From positions 310,001-374,000 of the forward strand of contig NZ_FLLQ01000002.1 in the NCBI RefSeq assembly GCF_900088415.1: a stretch of DNA of 64,000 nt, written 5' to 3'. Made by a program: the position numbers and the translations under genes. The number at the start of each line of letters is the position of its first letter. The first letter of the stretch is position 1. Positions 47,881 to 56,890 of this stretch are shown here, piece after piece. This DNA comes from Vibrio mediterranei (GTDB lineage: Bacteria > Pseudomonadota > Gammaproteobacteria > Enterobacterales > Vibrionaceae). Under the pieces are notes generated by a model. It saw nothing but the letters and a program-made list of their open reading frames with translations, did no database searches and was not told where the DNA came from.

Positions 47881-47904
47881 TTAGTACTAGCCAACTAGTA
47901 CTAA
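47881..47904. promoter_or_regulatory. TrpR-operator-like palindrome between aroA and aat
   Basis: TTAGTACTAG and CTAGTACTAA are perfect reverse complements around CCAA. The E. coli trp operator core, GTACTAGTTAACTAGTAC, has the same arms and spacing and differs only in the central bases. It would tie aroA (or aat) to tryptophan. It is 139 bp upstream of aroA and 66 bp upstream of aat. Confidence 0.65.
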
Positions 47905-47910
47905 TGAAAA

Positions 47911-47939
47911 TTAATAAATGAGTCGGTATTGCTTATAAT
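47911..47939 (+). promoter_or_regulatory. Promoter of aat-bpt-infA
   Basis: TTAATA (47911-47916) and a consensus TATAAT (47934-47939) are 17 bp apart, 31 bp before the aat ATG. The palindrome ends 6 bp upstream of the -35 box. Confidence 0.6.
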
Positions 47940-47969
47940 TAATAGAAAGGAACGCAACATTACAGCACT

Positions 47970-48695
47970 ATGACGATCTACCTGACAGAACTAGACAGCA
48001 ATGACTTTACATTCCCCTCTCCTTTCGAAGCGCTTGATGAGCCAAATGGCTTACTAGCGTTTGGCGGTGATCTTAACCCACAACGACTGCTGTCTGCCTA
48101 TCAACATGGCGTTTTCCCTTGGTTTGGTCCAAATGAACCACTGCTATGGTGGAGTCCAGCCCCGAGAGCCGTATTTGATCCATCTCTTTTCCGTCCATCA
48201 AAAAGCCTGCGTAAATTTCAGCGCAAAACAAATTATCGAGTCACGATGAATACATGTACATCGCAAGTCATTGAATATTGCGCAAGTACACGTCCTATCG
48301 AAGAAACTTGGTTAAATGAGGATATGCGTTCTGCGTATGGAGAGTTAGCAAAAAAAGGCCACTGTCATTCCGTCGAAGTTTGGAACCATAATGCCCTAGT
48401 CGGCGGCCTTTACGGACTTTCCATTGGCCAAGTCTTTTGTGGCGAATCGATGTTTTCTCTGGAAACTAATGCTTCCAAGATTGCTCTTTGGTACTTTTGT
48501 CATCACTTTAAAAACCATGGAGGCAAACTCATCGACTGCCAAGTTATGAACCCGCACTTGAACTCACTAGGAGCACAAGAACTGACCCGTGAACAGTTTA
48601 TAGCGGCTTTGCATAATTTACGTGAACAAACCGTACAAGATTCCTGTTTTTCTCAACAAGAGCTATCATTTCCTATACAACAGGAGATGAGTTGA
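47970..48695 (+). CDS. aat: Leucyl/phenylalanyl-tRNA-protein transferase
   Basis: The 241-residue enzyme has GLLAFGGDLNPQRLLSAYQHGVFPWF-type text, WWSPAPRAVF and the C-terminal GGKLIDCQVMNPHLNSLGA, typical of Aat. It adds Leu or Phe to the N-terminal Lys or Arg of proteins to mark them for ClpS-ClpAP. clpS and clpA are encoded just downstream on the other strand. AAAGGAACG precedes the start by 13 bases. Its stop overlaps the bpt start by one base (TGATG). Confidence 0.96.
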   Translation: MTIYLTELDSNDFTFPSPFEALDEPNGLLAFGGDLNPQRLLSAYQHGVFPWFGPNEPLLWWSPAPRAVFDPSLFRPSKSLRKFQRKTNYRVTMNTCTSQVIEYCASTRPIEETWLNEDMRSAYGELAKKGHCHSVEVWNHNALVGGLYGLSIGQVFCGESMFSLETNASKIALWYFCHHFKNHGGKLIDCQVMNPHLNSLGAQELTREQFIAALHNLREQTVQDSCFSQQELSFPIQQEMS

Positions 48696-49393
48696 TGAAC
48701 ATGGCTGTCCAACAGATCCGAATTGGTCTGAGTCGCAAACAAGCTTGTAGTTACTTGCCTGCTCAACAAGAGCGAGTCGCTATAGTTTTGGAAAAAGAAC
48801 TGCATGAAGCCAATCAATACGAAATGTTATTAGCTAATGGCTTTAGAAGAAGTGGTGACGCCATTTATAAGCCTCAATGTGACCATTGCAGTGCCTGTCA
48901 TGCGCTCAGAGTAGCTATCGATGATTTTAAGTTATCTAAGAGCCAGAAACGTCTGCTAGCCAAAACCAAATCATTTCGCTGGGAGATCAGACCAACATTA
49001 GATGAAGAATGGTTTGACCTTTACTCTCGATATATTGAGAAACGTCATTCAACAGGCAGTATGTATCCACCAAGACAACAAGAATTTTTTGAGTTTGCAC
49101 AGTGTTCATGGATGACCATGCACTATCTGCACATCTTTGACGATGATAAGCTGATAGGGATCGCCATCACCGATATTCTCTCTGATAGCGCCAGTGCTTT
49201 TTACACCTTCTTCGACCCTGACTACACGTTGTCTCTCGGCACATACGCTGTTTTGTGTCAAATCGAATACTGCCAACGATATAACAAACAATGGCTCTAT
49301 TTGGGCTACCAAATCGATGATTGTTCAGCAATGAACTACAAAACACGGTTCCAACGTCATCAAAGGCTAGTAAATCAGCGATGGCGAGGGTAG
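48695..49393 (+). CDS. bpt: Aspartate/glutamate leucyltransferase Bpt (Ate1 family)
   Basis: The 232-residue protein has the conserved cysteines CSYLPAQQERVA and CDHCSACHALRV of the Ate1-type transferases and FYTFFDPDYTLSLGTYAVL. Bpt adds leucine to N-terminal Asp or Glu, extending the N-end rule in Vibrio and other proteobacteria. It is translationally coupled to aat. An alternative ATG at 48701 is possible. Confidence 0.93.
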   Translation: MNMAVQQIRIGLSRKQACSYLPAQQERVAIVLEKELHEANQYEMLLANGFRRSGDAIYKPQCDHCSACHALRVAIDDFKLSKSQKRLLAKTKSFRWEIRPTLDEEWFDLYSRYIEKRHSTGSMYPPRQQEFFEFAQCSWMTMHYLHIFDDDKLIGIAITDILSDSASAFYTFFDPDYTLSLGTYAVLCQIEYCQRYNKQWLYLGYQIDDCSAMNYKTRFQRHQRLVNQRWRG

Positions 49394-49473
49394 AATACAC
49401 CGCAACTTTACTTATTAAGATTTTAACGGCACAATGCCTGCCGTTAAAACGCCGCATTTCGAAAGAGGATTAA

Positions 49474-49692
<219 letters not shown>

Positions 49693-49713
49693 TCTCAACG
49701 TTTAACCGAACAC

Positions 49714-49742
49714 AAAAAAACGGAGCTTAGGCTCCGTTTTTT
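49714..49742. terminator. Bidirectional terminator, infA and clpA
   Basis: ACGGAGC and GCTCCGT form a 7-bp stem with a TTAG loop between A and T tracts. Confidence 0.92.
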
Positions 49743-49777
49743 GTTATCGACTCACTAACGATTCAGATGAAGAAGCG

Positions 49778-52060
49778 CTAGTGATGCGCTTCTGCTTCTT
49801 CCTTAGCGCCTACATACTCAAACGCTAAATCATCGTCTTTAAGGGACACTTTCACTGTTCCGCCATCAACCAACGAACCAAATAAGAGTTCATTCGCCAG
49901 TGGCTTCTTAAGCTTATCTTGGATAACACGACCCATAGGTCTTGCACCCATTGTCTTGTCGTAACCCTTAATCGCAAGCCAATCGCGGGCATCATCTGAC
50001 ACTTCTAACGAAACGCCTCGAGAATCCAACTGCGCTTGAAGCTCGACAATAAACTTATCAACCACTTGATGTATAACCGTGTCATCTAGGCTGTTGAACC
50101 AGATGATACCATCAAGGCGGTTGCGGAACTCCGGAGTGAACACACGTTTAATGGCACCCATAGCGTCTGGCTTGTGATCTTGTTGAATCAGACCAATAGA
50201 TTTCTTCTCAGTCTCAGCAACACCTGCGTTACTCGTCATTACCAAAATCACATTGCGGAAGTCAGCTTTTCGGCCATTGTTATCCGTTAGCGTACCGTTA
50301 TCCATGACTTGCAGTAGCAAGTTGAAGATATCAGGGTGCGCCTTCTCAATCTCATCCAGTAATACTACAGAGTGCGGATGCTTGATAACCGCGTCGGTTA
50401 GCAAACCACCTTGATCGTAGCCCACATAACCTGGAGGAGCACCGATTAAACGGCTTACTGAGTGACGTTCACCATACTCCGACATGTCGAAACGAAGCAG
50501 TTCGATACCCAATAGCTTAGACAATTGAACGGTCACTTCTGTTTTACCAACCCCAGTTGGGCCAGCAAACAAGAATGAGCCAACAGGTCTATCATCATTA
50601 CCTAATCCAGCGCGAGTCATCTTGATTGCTTCACAAAGCACGTCAATGGCTTTGTCTTGACCAAAGACCAGCATCTTCATCTTGTCATCAAGGTTTTGAA
50701 GAATATCCTTGTCTGAAGAAGATACAGACTTTTCTGGAATGCGCGCCATCTTGGCAACCATCGCTTCGATATCTGCCACACCAACCGTTTTCTTACGACG
50801 GCTTACCGGAACCAAACGACTGCGAGCGCCCGCCTCATCGATAACGTCAATAGCCTTATCAGGTAAATGGCGCTCGTTGATGTACTTCGCTGACAATTCA
50901 ACGGCAGCACGCAACGCTTTGTTAGTGTAACGAACCTCATGGTGCTCTTCATATTTTGGCTTAAGACCCATCAAGATCTTAGTCGTATCATCTAAAGAGG
51001 GTTCCACTACATCAATTTTCTGGAATCGACGTGATAGTGCACGCTCTTTATCAAAAATGTTGCTGTATTCTTGGTAAGTTGTAGAGCCAATACAGCGCAG
51101 TTTGCCGCTGCTTAGAAGAGGTTTAATAAGGTTTGCTGCGTCTACTTGTCCACCAGAAGCCGCACCCGCACCGATAATTGTATGGATCTCATCAATGAAT
51201 AGAATGGCGTCATCTTCTTTTTCCAGTTGCTTGAGAATTGCTTTGAAGCGTTTCTCGAAGTCACCACGGTATTTAGTACCCGCAAGTAGCGAGCCGATAT
51301 CGAGAGAGTAAATAACACTGTTTTGGATAACATCTGGCACTTGGCCTTCAACGATTCTCCATGCCAAACCTTCAGCGATAGCAGTTTTACCAACACCGGC
51401 CTCACCCACCAATAATGGGTTGTTCTTACGACGGCGACATAGCACTTGAATCGTACGCTCAAGCTCTTTATCACGGCCAATAAGAGGGTCTATGTTGCCT
51501 GCTTTCGCCACTTGGTTCAGATTCGTTGCAAAGCTTTCAAGACGATCTTCACCGTTGGCTTCTTCAATGTTCTCACTACCACCACCAAGTGAGCCACTCG
51601 ATGGTTCGTCACCAGTTGGACCGATGTTTTTGGTGATGCCGTGAGAAATAAAATTAACGATATCTAAACGGCTAATGTCATTTTTCTTAAGAAGGTAAGC
51701 AGCATGTGATTCTTGTTCACTAAAAATCGCTACTAAGACGTTAGCGCCTGTTACTTCACTGCGCCCAGAAGACTGTACATGGAATACGGCGCGTTGAAGA
51801 ACACGTTGGAAACTTAAAGTAGGTTGTGTTTCTCGCGTGTCGTCGGCATCAGGGATAAGAGGAGTTGTTTGATCAATGAAAATGTCGAGCTCATTACGCA
51901 GATTCTCTAAATTTGCGTTACAAGCAGTTAGTGCCTCTTTAGCCGAGTCATTTTCCAACAAAGCTAAAAGGAGATGCTCTACGGTCATGAATTCATGTCT
52001 TTTGTCACGTGCACGAGCAAATGCGCCGTTCAGACTCGATTCTAATTCTTTATTAAGCAT
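49778..52060 (-). CDS. clpA: ATP-dependent Clp protease ATP-binding subunit ClpA
   Basis: The 760-residue Hsp100 protein has the N-domain (1-145), and two AAA+ modules with [15 protein letters not shown] and [15 protein letters not shown]. The ClpP-binding loop IGLIQQD (near residue 615) follows. It unfolds substrates for ClpP. It starts after a strong AAGGAGGTACTT site and lies 41 bp after clpS. A His-rich end (EAEAHH) is normal for ClpA. Confidence 0.98.
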   Translation of the reverse strand: MLNKELESSLNGAFARARDKRHEFMTVEHLLLALLENDSAKEALTACNANLENLRNELDIFIDQTTPLIPDADDTRETQPTLSFQRVLQRAVFHVQSSGRSEVTGANVLVAIFSEQESHAAYLLKKNDISRLDIVNFISHGITKNIGPTGDEPSSGSLGGGSENIEEANGEDRLESFATNLNQVAKAGNIDPLIGRDKELERTIQVLCRRRKNNPLLVGEAGVGKTAIAEGLAWRIVEGQVPDVIQNSVIYSLDIGSLLAGTKYRGDFEKRFKAILKQLEKEDDAILFIDEIHTIIGAGAASGGQVDAANLIKPLLSSGKLRCIGSTTYQEYSNIFDKERALSRRFQKIDVVEPSLDDTTKILMGLKPKYEEHHEVRYTNKALRAAVELSAKYINERHLPDKAIDVIDEAGARSRLVPVSRRKKTVGVADIEAMVAKMARIPEKSVSSSDKDILQNLDDKMKMLVFGQDKAIDVLCEAIKMTRAGLGNDDRPVGSFLFAGPTGVGKTEVTVQLSKLLGIELLRFDMSEYGERHSVSRLIGAPPGYVGYDQGGLLTDAVIKHPHSVVLLDEIEKAHPDIFNLLLQVMDNGTLTDNNGRKADFRNVILVMTSNAGVAETEKKSIGLIQQDHKPDAMGAIKRVFTPEFRNRLDGIIWFNSLDDTVIHQVVDKFIVELQAQLDSRGVSLEVSDDARDWLAIKGYDKTMGARPMGRVIQDKLKKPLANELLFGSLVDGGTVKVSLKDDDLAFEYVGAKEEAEAHH

Positions 52061-52101
52061 AAGTACCTCCTAAGGAATGACAAACGTCATTCATGCGAAA
52101 A

Positions 52102-52422
52102 TTAGGCTTTTTCCATGGTACACAAAAGTGGGTGTTCATTTTCCCTTGAATACATGGTCACTTGAGCAACTTTCGTTTCCGCGACTTCAGATGTGTAGGT
52201 GCCACAGACAGCTTTACCTTCATAATGCACCGCTAACATCACTTGAGTCGCTTTATCTTCGTTGAGTGAAAAAAAGCGTTCCAAGATTTCTACTACAAAG
52301 TCCATCGGCGTATAGTCATCATTGTTTAACACAACGTTGTACATTGCCGGCGGCTCAACCTTAGTTTTTTCTTTCTCCAGTAAGTCTGAGTCTGGAGTCA
52401 CCCATTCAAAATTTTTACTCAT
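52102..52422 (-). CDS. clpS: ClpAP adaptor protein ClpS
   Basis: The 106-residue protein has the same length as in E. coli. [21 protein letters not shown] is the N-degron binding core, followed by the [20 protein letters not shown] motif. It delivers N-end rule substrates, including those made by Aat and Bpt, to ClpA. The start at 52422 (MSKNFEWV) is chosen; the frame to 52524 adds residues not in the family. Confidence 0.97.
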   Translation of the reverse strand: MSKNFEWVTPDSDLLEKEKTKVEPPAMYNVVLNNDDYTPMDFVVEILERFFSLNEDKATQVMLAVHYEGKAVCGTYTSEVAETKVAQVTMYSRENEHPLLCTMEKA

Positions 52423-52734
52423 GGCCAAATGTTGAGAGTTTTCTTTTAATTTCAAAACACTGTGCTGAATTTCAATGCTCAAAGCTTCGCTAGAAACACC
52501 TAAGACCCAACACTCAAAAAACATCTCTATTTAAGAGACTAATGCACCAATTGTATCGCTGCAAACAAAACAATGCTATTAGTGTGTGTCACATATGAGC
52601 CAAGTTGAAAAAACTTTCGCCTCCCTCATAAATAGAATACATGAAGCTCATGCAAACAGAAGATAGATTTTACACTTTTGTTAAAACTAAAGCGCATATG
52701 TATAGAATATGTGGTTATTTATACGACTTTCCTA

Positions 52735-52985
52735 TTGACTCCGCTCAATGTTTGACTACAGTGGTTAATTAGTGACTAAAATTTAACAAGTTTTGCATCG
52801 GTATTCCCCACAGAGTAAGAATACCCTTACAACAAAAAACACATTCAAAACGGATGAATGTGGTATAGAGCCACGACTTAGGTTGTGGCTAGTTAGTTTG
52901 AATCACAGCAAAGAAGAAGCAAACACGATTGGTCAGTGTCTTCAAAGCGACTTCAGTAACAAAAAATGCATGAGGGATGTATAGC
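52735..52985 (+). promoter_or_regulatory. cspD promoter and structured leader
   Basis: TTGACT (52735-52740) and TACAGT (52757-52762) with a 16-bp spacer are a plausible promoter. The leader then holds three stem-loops in a row: GGTATTC/GAATACC (52800-52825), CACATTC/GAATGTG (52840-52862) and AGCCACGAC/GTTGTGGCT (52869-52890). A site TGAGGGATG precedes the cspD ATG. The stems may tune translation or stability. Confidence 0.55.
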
Positions 52986-53207
52986 ATGGCTACAGGTACA
53001 GTAAAATGGTTTAACAACGCCAAAGGATTTGGGTTTATTTGTCCAGAAGGCGAAGATGGTGACATTTTCGCACACTACTCCACGATTAAGATGGATGGCT
53101 ACCGTACTCTGAAAGCGGGTCAACAAGTGAATTACGAAGTAGAAGAAGGGCCAAAGGGCTATCACGCTAGCTCAGTTACGCCTGTCGAAGGTGACATAGC
53201 GAAGTAG
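52986..53207 (+). CDS. cspD: Cold-shock-like protein CspD
   Basis: The 73-residue protein has the cold-shock domain with RNP1 KGFGFICP and RNP2 DIFAHYS. Its place divergent to clpS matches cspD in Vibrio and E. coli. CspD binds single-stranded DNA, and in E. coli inhibits replication in stationary phase. I use the ATG at 52986 (MATGTVKWF); an upstream ATG at 52977 adds three residues. Confidence 0.95.
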   Translation: MATGTVKWFNNAKGFGFICPEGEDGDIFAHYSTIKMDGYRTLKAGQQVNYEVEEGPKGYHASSVTPVEGDIAK

Positions 53208-53250
53208 TTTCACAAAACAATCACCCATTACAGAAGACACGACCTATTAA

Positions 53251-53276
53251 AAAAACCACCTTTCGGTGGTTTTTTA
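53251..53276 (+). terminator. Terminator of cspD
   Basis: AAACCACC and GGTGGTTT form an 8-bp stem with a 4-base loop between A and T tracts. It is the last clear core-genome feature before the accessory genes. Confidence 0.92.
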
Positions 53277-53404
53277 ATTGATTTCAACTTTGTGCTATCT
53301 TCTTTAAAATCAATCTATTGAGCAAAAATAACAATTCCCAAGGCTTTAGTCTGTCCACAAAACGTCCACCGCTCTAAACATCTACAACACTTAAAGTCGC
53401 CTTA

Positions 53405-54259
53405 CTAAAGTTCTCTGTTCATCGATGATAAATAAGCAAAGTGCTTGAAGCGTTCAGGCACTGATTTACCTACGTTCAACTCTTTGTATGCAAACTTAAT
53501 CGCACATCCTCCTAAAGCTGCAACATTCAGAGTTTGCACATATGGTTGATAGTTCTCAGGTAAATAATCCTTCACTAAGACACCTGCATTAGCTACACCA
53601 AACCAAGGGTCAGTAGCTACGGCGGTAAGTGAACGTTTTACTCTCTCGAACTTAGTTTCTTTCAGCACACGATTATAGTCATTCAAATCTCTATGCAACT
53701 TATTTATTGCTTTACTTTTTCGTTTCGGTATATCTTGCGAACTTAAAACAGAGTCAACAATCGCATCCATCGAATCCCTCAAAGCTAATAGTTCATCATT
53801 CCTTCGCTTCTTGAACTCGTAGACTTCTGCCAGTGGTACATCTCCCGTTGGGATTTGAATAGCATTGTACAACTCAAATTCTAAGCACCCTTGTGTCTTA
53901 GCATAGCTTTGGGGTATCAATAGTTGTTGAGTAGGCTGGGCTATACTCCACTCTTGTTCAGGGTTTTTATTATTGTCTTCATACGCTGACATTTGCGTTG
54001 CTAAAAAAATCAACCCGTTTTGGTCACCTCTTAGCTCTCGGAAACGAACTGAAGATGATTTTGCAACACCTTCTTGAATTAGAAACTCTATATCGTTGCA
54101 GGCTCCTATATGAATCATATTGTTTGTTGGATAATCAATTTTGTCCCAAAACAATACGTACTTTCTCAAATTTATAGGCTCCACAGGTCCATGGATTTGT
54201 ATACCATGACCACCATTTAAGATATCGTAGTTAGGAGTAACTACTATTCCTCTTTCCAC
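53405..54259 (-). CDS. Hypothetical protein (possibly DUF6236 family)
   Basis: The 284-residue protein has no signal peptide and no membrane helix except a weak hydrophobic stretch near residue 245. I see an N-terminal beta-rich region (GIVVTPNYDIL and LRKYVLFWDKIDYP) and a C-terminal helical part. I have a vague memory of such starts in DUF6236, which I cannot confirm. Its base composition is more AT-rich than the neighbouring prophage. It is the first accessory gene after cspD. Confidence 0.5.
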   Translation of the reverse strand: MERGIVVTPNYDILNGGHGIQIHGPVEPINLRKYVLFWDKIDYPTNNMIHIGACNDIEFLIQEGVAKSSSVRFRELRGDQNGLIFLATQMSAYEDNNKNPEQEWSIAQPTQQLLIPQSYAKTQGCLEFELYNAIQIPTGDVPLAEVYEFKKRRNDELLALRDSMDAIVDSVLSSQDIPKRKSKAINKLHRDLNDYNRVLKETKFERVKRSLTAVATDPWFGVANAGVLVKDYLPENYQPYVQTLNVAALGGCAIKFAYKELNVGKSVPERFKHFAYLSSMNREL

Positions 54260-54327
54260 TTCGCCTCCGGATATCCATTAAGGTCTACAAAACACAACTA
54301 GCGTTAGGAAGTAAGGTAAGAGCTTAC

Positions 54328-54732
54328 TTACTGCATACGGTATATATAAACATCATCAATAAAATGACCATTTATCGTATTTTTTGAAAACCGAATACCA
54401 TTGATTGAGTTATCTGTTTTAATCATCATCGATAAAAGTTGAACAATCGGATTTTCAATTGTAGATACGCCAATGTCACTAATTGATATCTTGGCGTAGT
54501 CTTTTGACAATAATTTGTTAGCGTCGACAATCCGCTTATAGTACTTTCGCGGTCCCTCTTCTGCGACTTTCTTAGACACAAAAATCAACTTCCATAGATG
54601 TTCTTCAGCTAGGTAAAACCAAAAAGCAGACGTGAGAGCCGCATCATTCTCATCCATTTTTCTAACTAACTGAGCTCCAGAATCAATCATCGCATCAGAA
54701 AGTGTTTCACTTACCAGTAATTCTTTAACCAT
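54328..54732 (-). CDS. Hypothetical partner of the HEPN protein
   Basis: The 134-residue protein starts within the end of the HEPN gene (22-bp overlap), which argues for joint production. A helical middle (SAFWFYLAEEHLWKLIFVSKK) and a KYYKRIVDANKLL helix are visible. A nucleotidyltransferase motif (GSxxR) is absent, so it is not a classic MNT antitoxin. It could be an antitoxin or effector of an unknown type. Confidence 0.5.
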   Translation of the reverse strand: MVKELLVSETLSDAMIDSGAQLVRKMDENDAALTSAFWFYLAEEHLWKLIFVSKKVAEEGPRKYYKRIVDANKLLSKDYAKISISDIGVSTIENPIVQLLSMMIKTDNSINGIRFSKNTINGHFIDDVYIYRMQ

Positions 54733-55127
54733 CTCAACACACCTGATTCTTCACTTGTGATTGCTTCATAAAGATCAGACGCTTTAAACTGATCTATATG
54801 TGTTTCATATCGCGTTATTTCTGACCAGTCTTTTGCAACTGCCCAGTTCAGTTTGAACTCTTCATCTTCATTCTCTTTCTCAACTAGTTTCTGCTTTAAT
54901 CCAGCAACACCAATCAAATCCCTTAAGTTGTGAGTATGACACGCATTTGCTAGCTTTTTATCTGGAAAATCGTTTTCACGTACTTCTCGACAAATTTTGG
55001 CTTTCAGGGCGGCTTCAAGAGCATATCCTGCTAAATAGTATGCCCCTTGAAAGCAACCACCATCAAGTAACAACTTAGCTTCAGCGAGCCTAATATCCAC
55101 CAAGCTCTCAAAATCTTGCTTGTTCAT
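54711..55127 (-). CDS. HEPN domain protein
   Basis: The 138-residue protein has the HEPN signature: a first helix (FESLVDIRLAEAKLLL) and GAYYLAGYALEAALKAKI in the second. Later there is RYETHIDQFKASDLYEAI, the spot of the R-x4-6-H RNase motif, but here the histidine is only four residues after the arginine. HEPN proteins occur in toxin-antitoxin, Abi and CRISPR-linked systems. Whether this one cleaves RNA is open. It lies at the edge of the prophage, where defence cargo is often found. Confidence 0.62.
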   Translation of the reverse strand: MNKQDFESLVDIRLAEAKLLLDGGCFQGAYYLAGYALEAALKAKICREVRENDFPDKKLANACHTHNLRDLIGVAGLKQKLVEKENEDEEFKLNWAVAKDWSEITRYETHIDQFKASDLYEAITSEESGVLRWLKNYW

Positions 55128-55304
55128 TATTTAGGTTCCATGACTTAATTATCTGCGATTTTATAGCAACATACCATAAGAGCTCCCCTTAACGCCTATT
55201 CGTATAGAACAAGTAACAGGTATGCAACCCAAGTAATATAACATATTGAATAGTTGTTTATCTTGCCTAAGGTAAGTGAAATCATAAAATCTTTTAATGA
55301 AAGC

Positions 55305-55472
55305 TTAATGTGTGCTTTTATTTTCAAGCCGAGTCAAACGCTCATCCATTTTTTCCATCATGAGCCGCAACCATTTAACGTCTGTTTTGAGCGCAACTCC
55401 AACCCCAAGACCACTAGAAAGTGCACTTACAGCCGCAACAATAACCGTCTGGTACTCAGCCATTAAATTCAT
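55305..55472 (-). CDS. Small membrane protein, possible lysis function
   Basis: The 55-residue protein has one hydrophobic segment (VIVAAVSALSSGLGVGVAL) followed by a charged coiled coil (LMMEKMDERLTRLENK), like some spanin or holin accessory proteins. The start is either 55472 (MNLM) or 55463 (MAEYQ); both overlap the end of the previous gene. It is the last gene of the structural and lysis run. Confidence 0.55.
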   Translation of the reverse strand: MNLMAEYQTVIVAAVSALSSGLGVGVALKTDVKWLRLMMEKMDERLTRLENKSTH

Positions 55473-55656
55473 CTCGAATCGCTTCCCATAATCCAAGCAA
55501 TATAGGTGCAGCCACACCAATCAAACCACCCATTTGCACACCTTCTGGCGTCACACTTGCCGTAAGCAGTTCAGGGTGTCCGGTTGCCAATGCGATACCC
55601 GCGCCCACAAGCGCGAGCCCTTTCTTAGTTGATGGTTGTTTCAAATCTATTTTCAT
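55456..55656 (-). CDS. Holin-like small membrane protein
   Basis: The 66-residue protein has two hydrophobic stretches (GLALVGAGIALATG and MGGLIGVAAPILLGLWEAI) and a basic N-terminus, which fits a holin. It begins at 55656 with AGGAG upstream; the frame to 55785 runs into the transglycosylase gene and is not used. Its end overlaps the next small gene. Confidence 0.6.
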   Translation of the reverse strand: MKIDLKQPSTKKGLALVGAGIALATGHPELLTASVTPEGVQMGGLIGVAAPILLGLWEAIRDEFNG

Positions 55657-55667
55657 GAGGTTAGCTC

Positions 55668-55757
55668 CTAGCCGTTGATGCGCTTCCAGATATAAGCGCT
55701 GATAAGCGCGGTCAGTATCCCAACCGCGAGACGTTGCATTACTTCTTGTTTGGTCAT
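55668..55757 (-). CDS. 29-residue membrane microprotein
   Basis: This short frame (MTKQEVMQRLAVGILTALI and a KRING end) has one membrane helix. Its ATG overlaps the transglycosylase stop as ATGA, and AAGGGG sits upstream, so it is well placed for coupled translation. It could be part of the lysis set. It is too short for usual gene finders. Confidence 0.6.
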   Translation of the reverse strand: MTKQEVMQRLAVGILTALISAYIWKRING

Positions 55758-56230
55758 GCGAGTTGCACCCCTTTGGCGGCGTCACTCATTGAGTAGTAGC
55801 GCCCCACTTCCATGATGGACATGGCATGAACCAAGCGCGTCATTAAGGCGTCGTCATAGAGGTTCAATGGTGCGTTTTTATTCACTCCGACCTGACCCGA
55901 CACAAACTGAACGTAGTTATCGGTATCGTTGTTATCACTTTCAGGCGCCCAGCGATGGATAATGCCCGAGAGCGTATTGAGCCCGTAAATATTCTGATAG
56001 TTTCGGATAAGCTTGGTTGCCGCTCGAAAGCCGTATTTCGAATCCGAGAAGGTTTCAAACGCTTTGTCTTTTGATGGCGTCACTTTGCCTGTCCACGCAT
56101 TGTTACTAATGCGAATGTTGAGCGGGTTGTTATTTCGAATCCCGCGATTGAGTTGTGATTTCATAACTTTTTGCCCCTGATACAACGTGAAAATCAAGAC
56201 GATGACGAGTAGCCAGCGCAACATAAACAC
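55754..56230 (-). CDS. Virion-associated lytic transglycosylase / lysozyme-like protein
   Basis: The 158-residue protein has an N-terminal membrane helix (LRWLLVIVLIFTLY). A lysozyme-like domain follows with GIRNNNPLNIRI, the F-x2-F-x4-GFRAATKLI stretch and IHRWAPESDNNDTDNYV. This pattern is found in proteins annotated as structural protein P5 in PM2-like phages and virion transglycosylases of tailless phages. It should cut peptidoglycan during entry or exit. Confidence 0.78.
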   Translation of the reverse strand: MFMLRWLLVIVLIFTLYQGQKVMKSQLNRGIRNNNPLNIRISNNAWTGKVTPSKDKAFETFSDSKYGFRAATKLIRNYQNIYGLNTLSGIIHRWAPESDNNDTDNYVQFVSGQVGVNKNAPLNLYDDALMTRLVHAMSIMEVGRYYSMSDAAKGVQLA

Positions 56231-56237
56231 CCCCCGA

Positions 56238-56888
56238 TTAGATGGAGGTGGATGACACGCCTAGCCCGACCAAAGTCACCTCACCGACTTGGAACTGTGC
56301 ATGCTCCAACACATCCCGATGACTCACGCTTTGAGTCATTTGGTAAGTTGGGTCAGCGCGAACCACCACACGAGCAATCACTTTCTCTTTGTCATGGACA
56401 TTGAGCTTATCGACGGACAACACGACGGTTTCATTTGCCGTGACACGCTGCCCTTGCTCAGACATAGCGCCATGCATGGTGGTGCTGTTTAAGCCAATGC
56501 CTATAGGCGTATTAAGACCGTCACGAATCGGTTCGCCGCGCTCATTGACAAGCAAAATGGTGTAAGCGAGCTCACCCGTAAAACCGGATAACATGGCGCT
56601 CAGTGACACGCTAAAACACAGCGTGACTAACGGCTCATCGTGTTCAAGCTCTGGCGTAATGAACGGTTTTAAATCCAAATCATTACTCCACCCATTGGCA
56701 AAGGTTGGGACAAATGGCTTTAGGACAAACCCATCTAAATCATCATTCCACCCCGTATCTTCGGACGGGAAGAAATTCGTTTTGATAATCGGTAGCGTGC
56801 TGCCGCCACCTAAACCCGCCATTTGCTCATAAAGAAATTCAATTTTGTTTCGACTGCTACCCGTTGGTAACGGTGCTAAACCTGACAT
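56238..56888 (-). CDS. Predicted spike or receptor-binding protein
   Basis: The 216-residue protein has no membrane helix. It is beta-rich in the second half (LVTLCFSVSLSAMLSGF, ETVVLSVDKLNVHDKEKVIARVVV) and has a Gly/Pro/acidic first half. It lies between the fibre-like gene and the transglycosylase. No family was recognised; spike or vertex protein is inferred from place and composition. Confidence 0.45.
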   Translation of the reverse strand: MSGLAPLPTGSSRNKIEFLYEQMAGLGGGSTLPIIKTNFFPSEDTGWNDDLDGFVLKPFVPTFANGWSNDLDLKPFITPELEHDEPLVTLCFSVSLSAMLSGFTGELAYTILLVNERGEPIRDGLNTPIGIGLNSTTMHGAMSEQGQRVTANETVVLSVDKLNVHDKEKVIARVVVRADPTYQMTQSVSHRDVLEHAQFQVGEVTLVGLGVSSTSI

Positions 56889-56890
56889 GA

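Noticed and set aside
54328..55127. Classic HEPN-MNT toxin-antitoxin pair
   Set aside because: The partner lacks the nucleotidyltransferase GSxxR and acidic motifs, so only an unclassified pair can be claimed.
55160..55190. Xer dif-like stretch near the prophage edge
   Set aside because: A partial likeness to the Vibrio dif site breaks down over both XerC and XerD halves.
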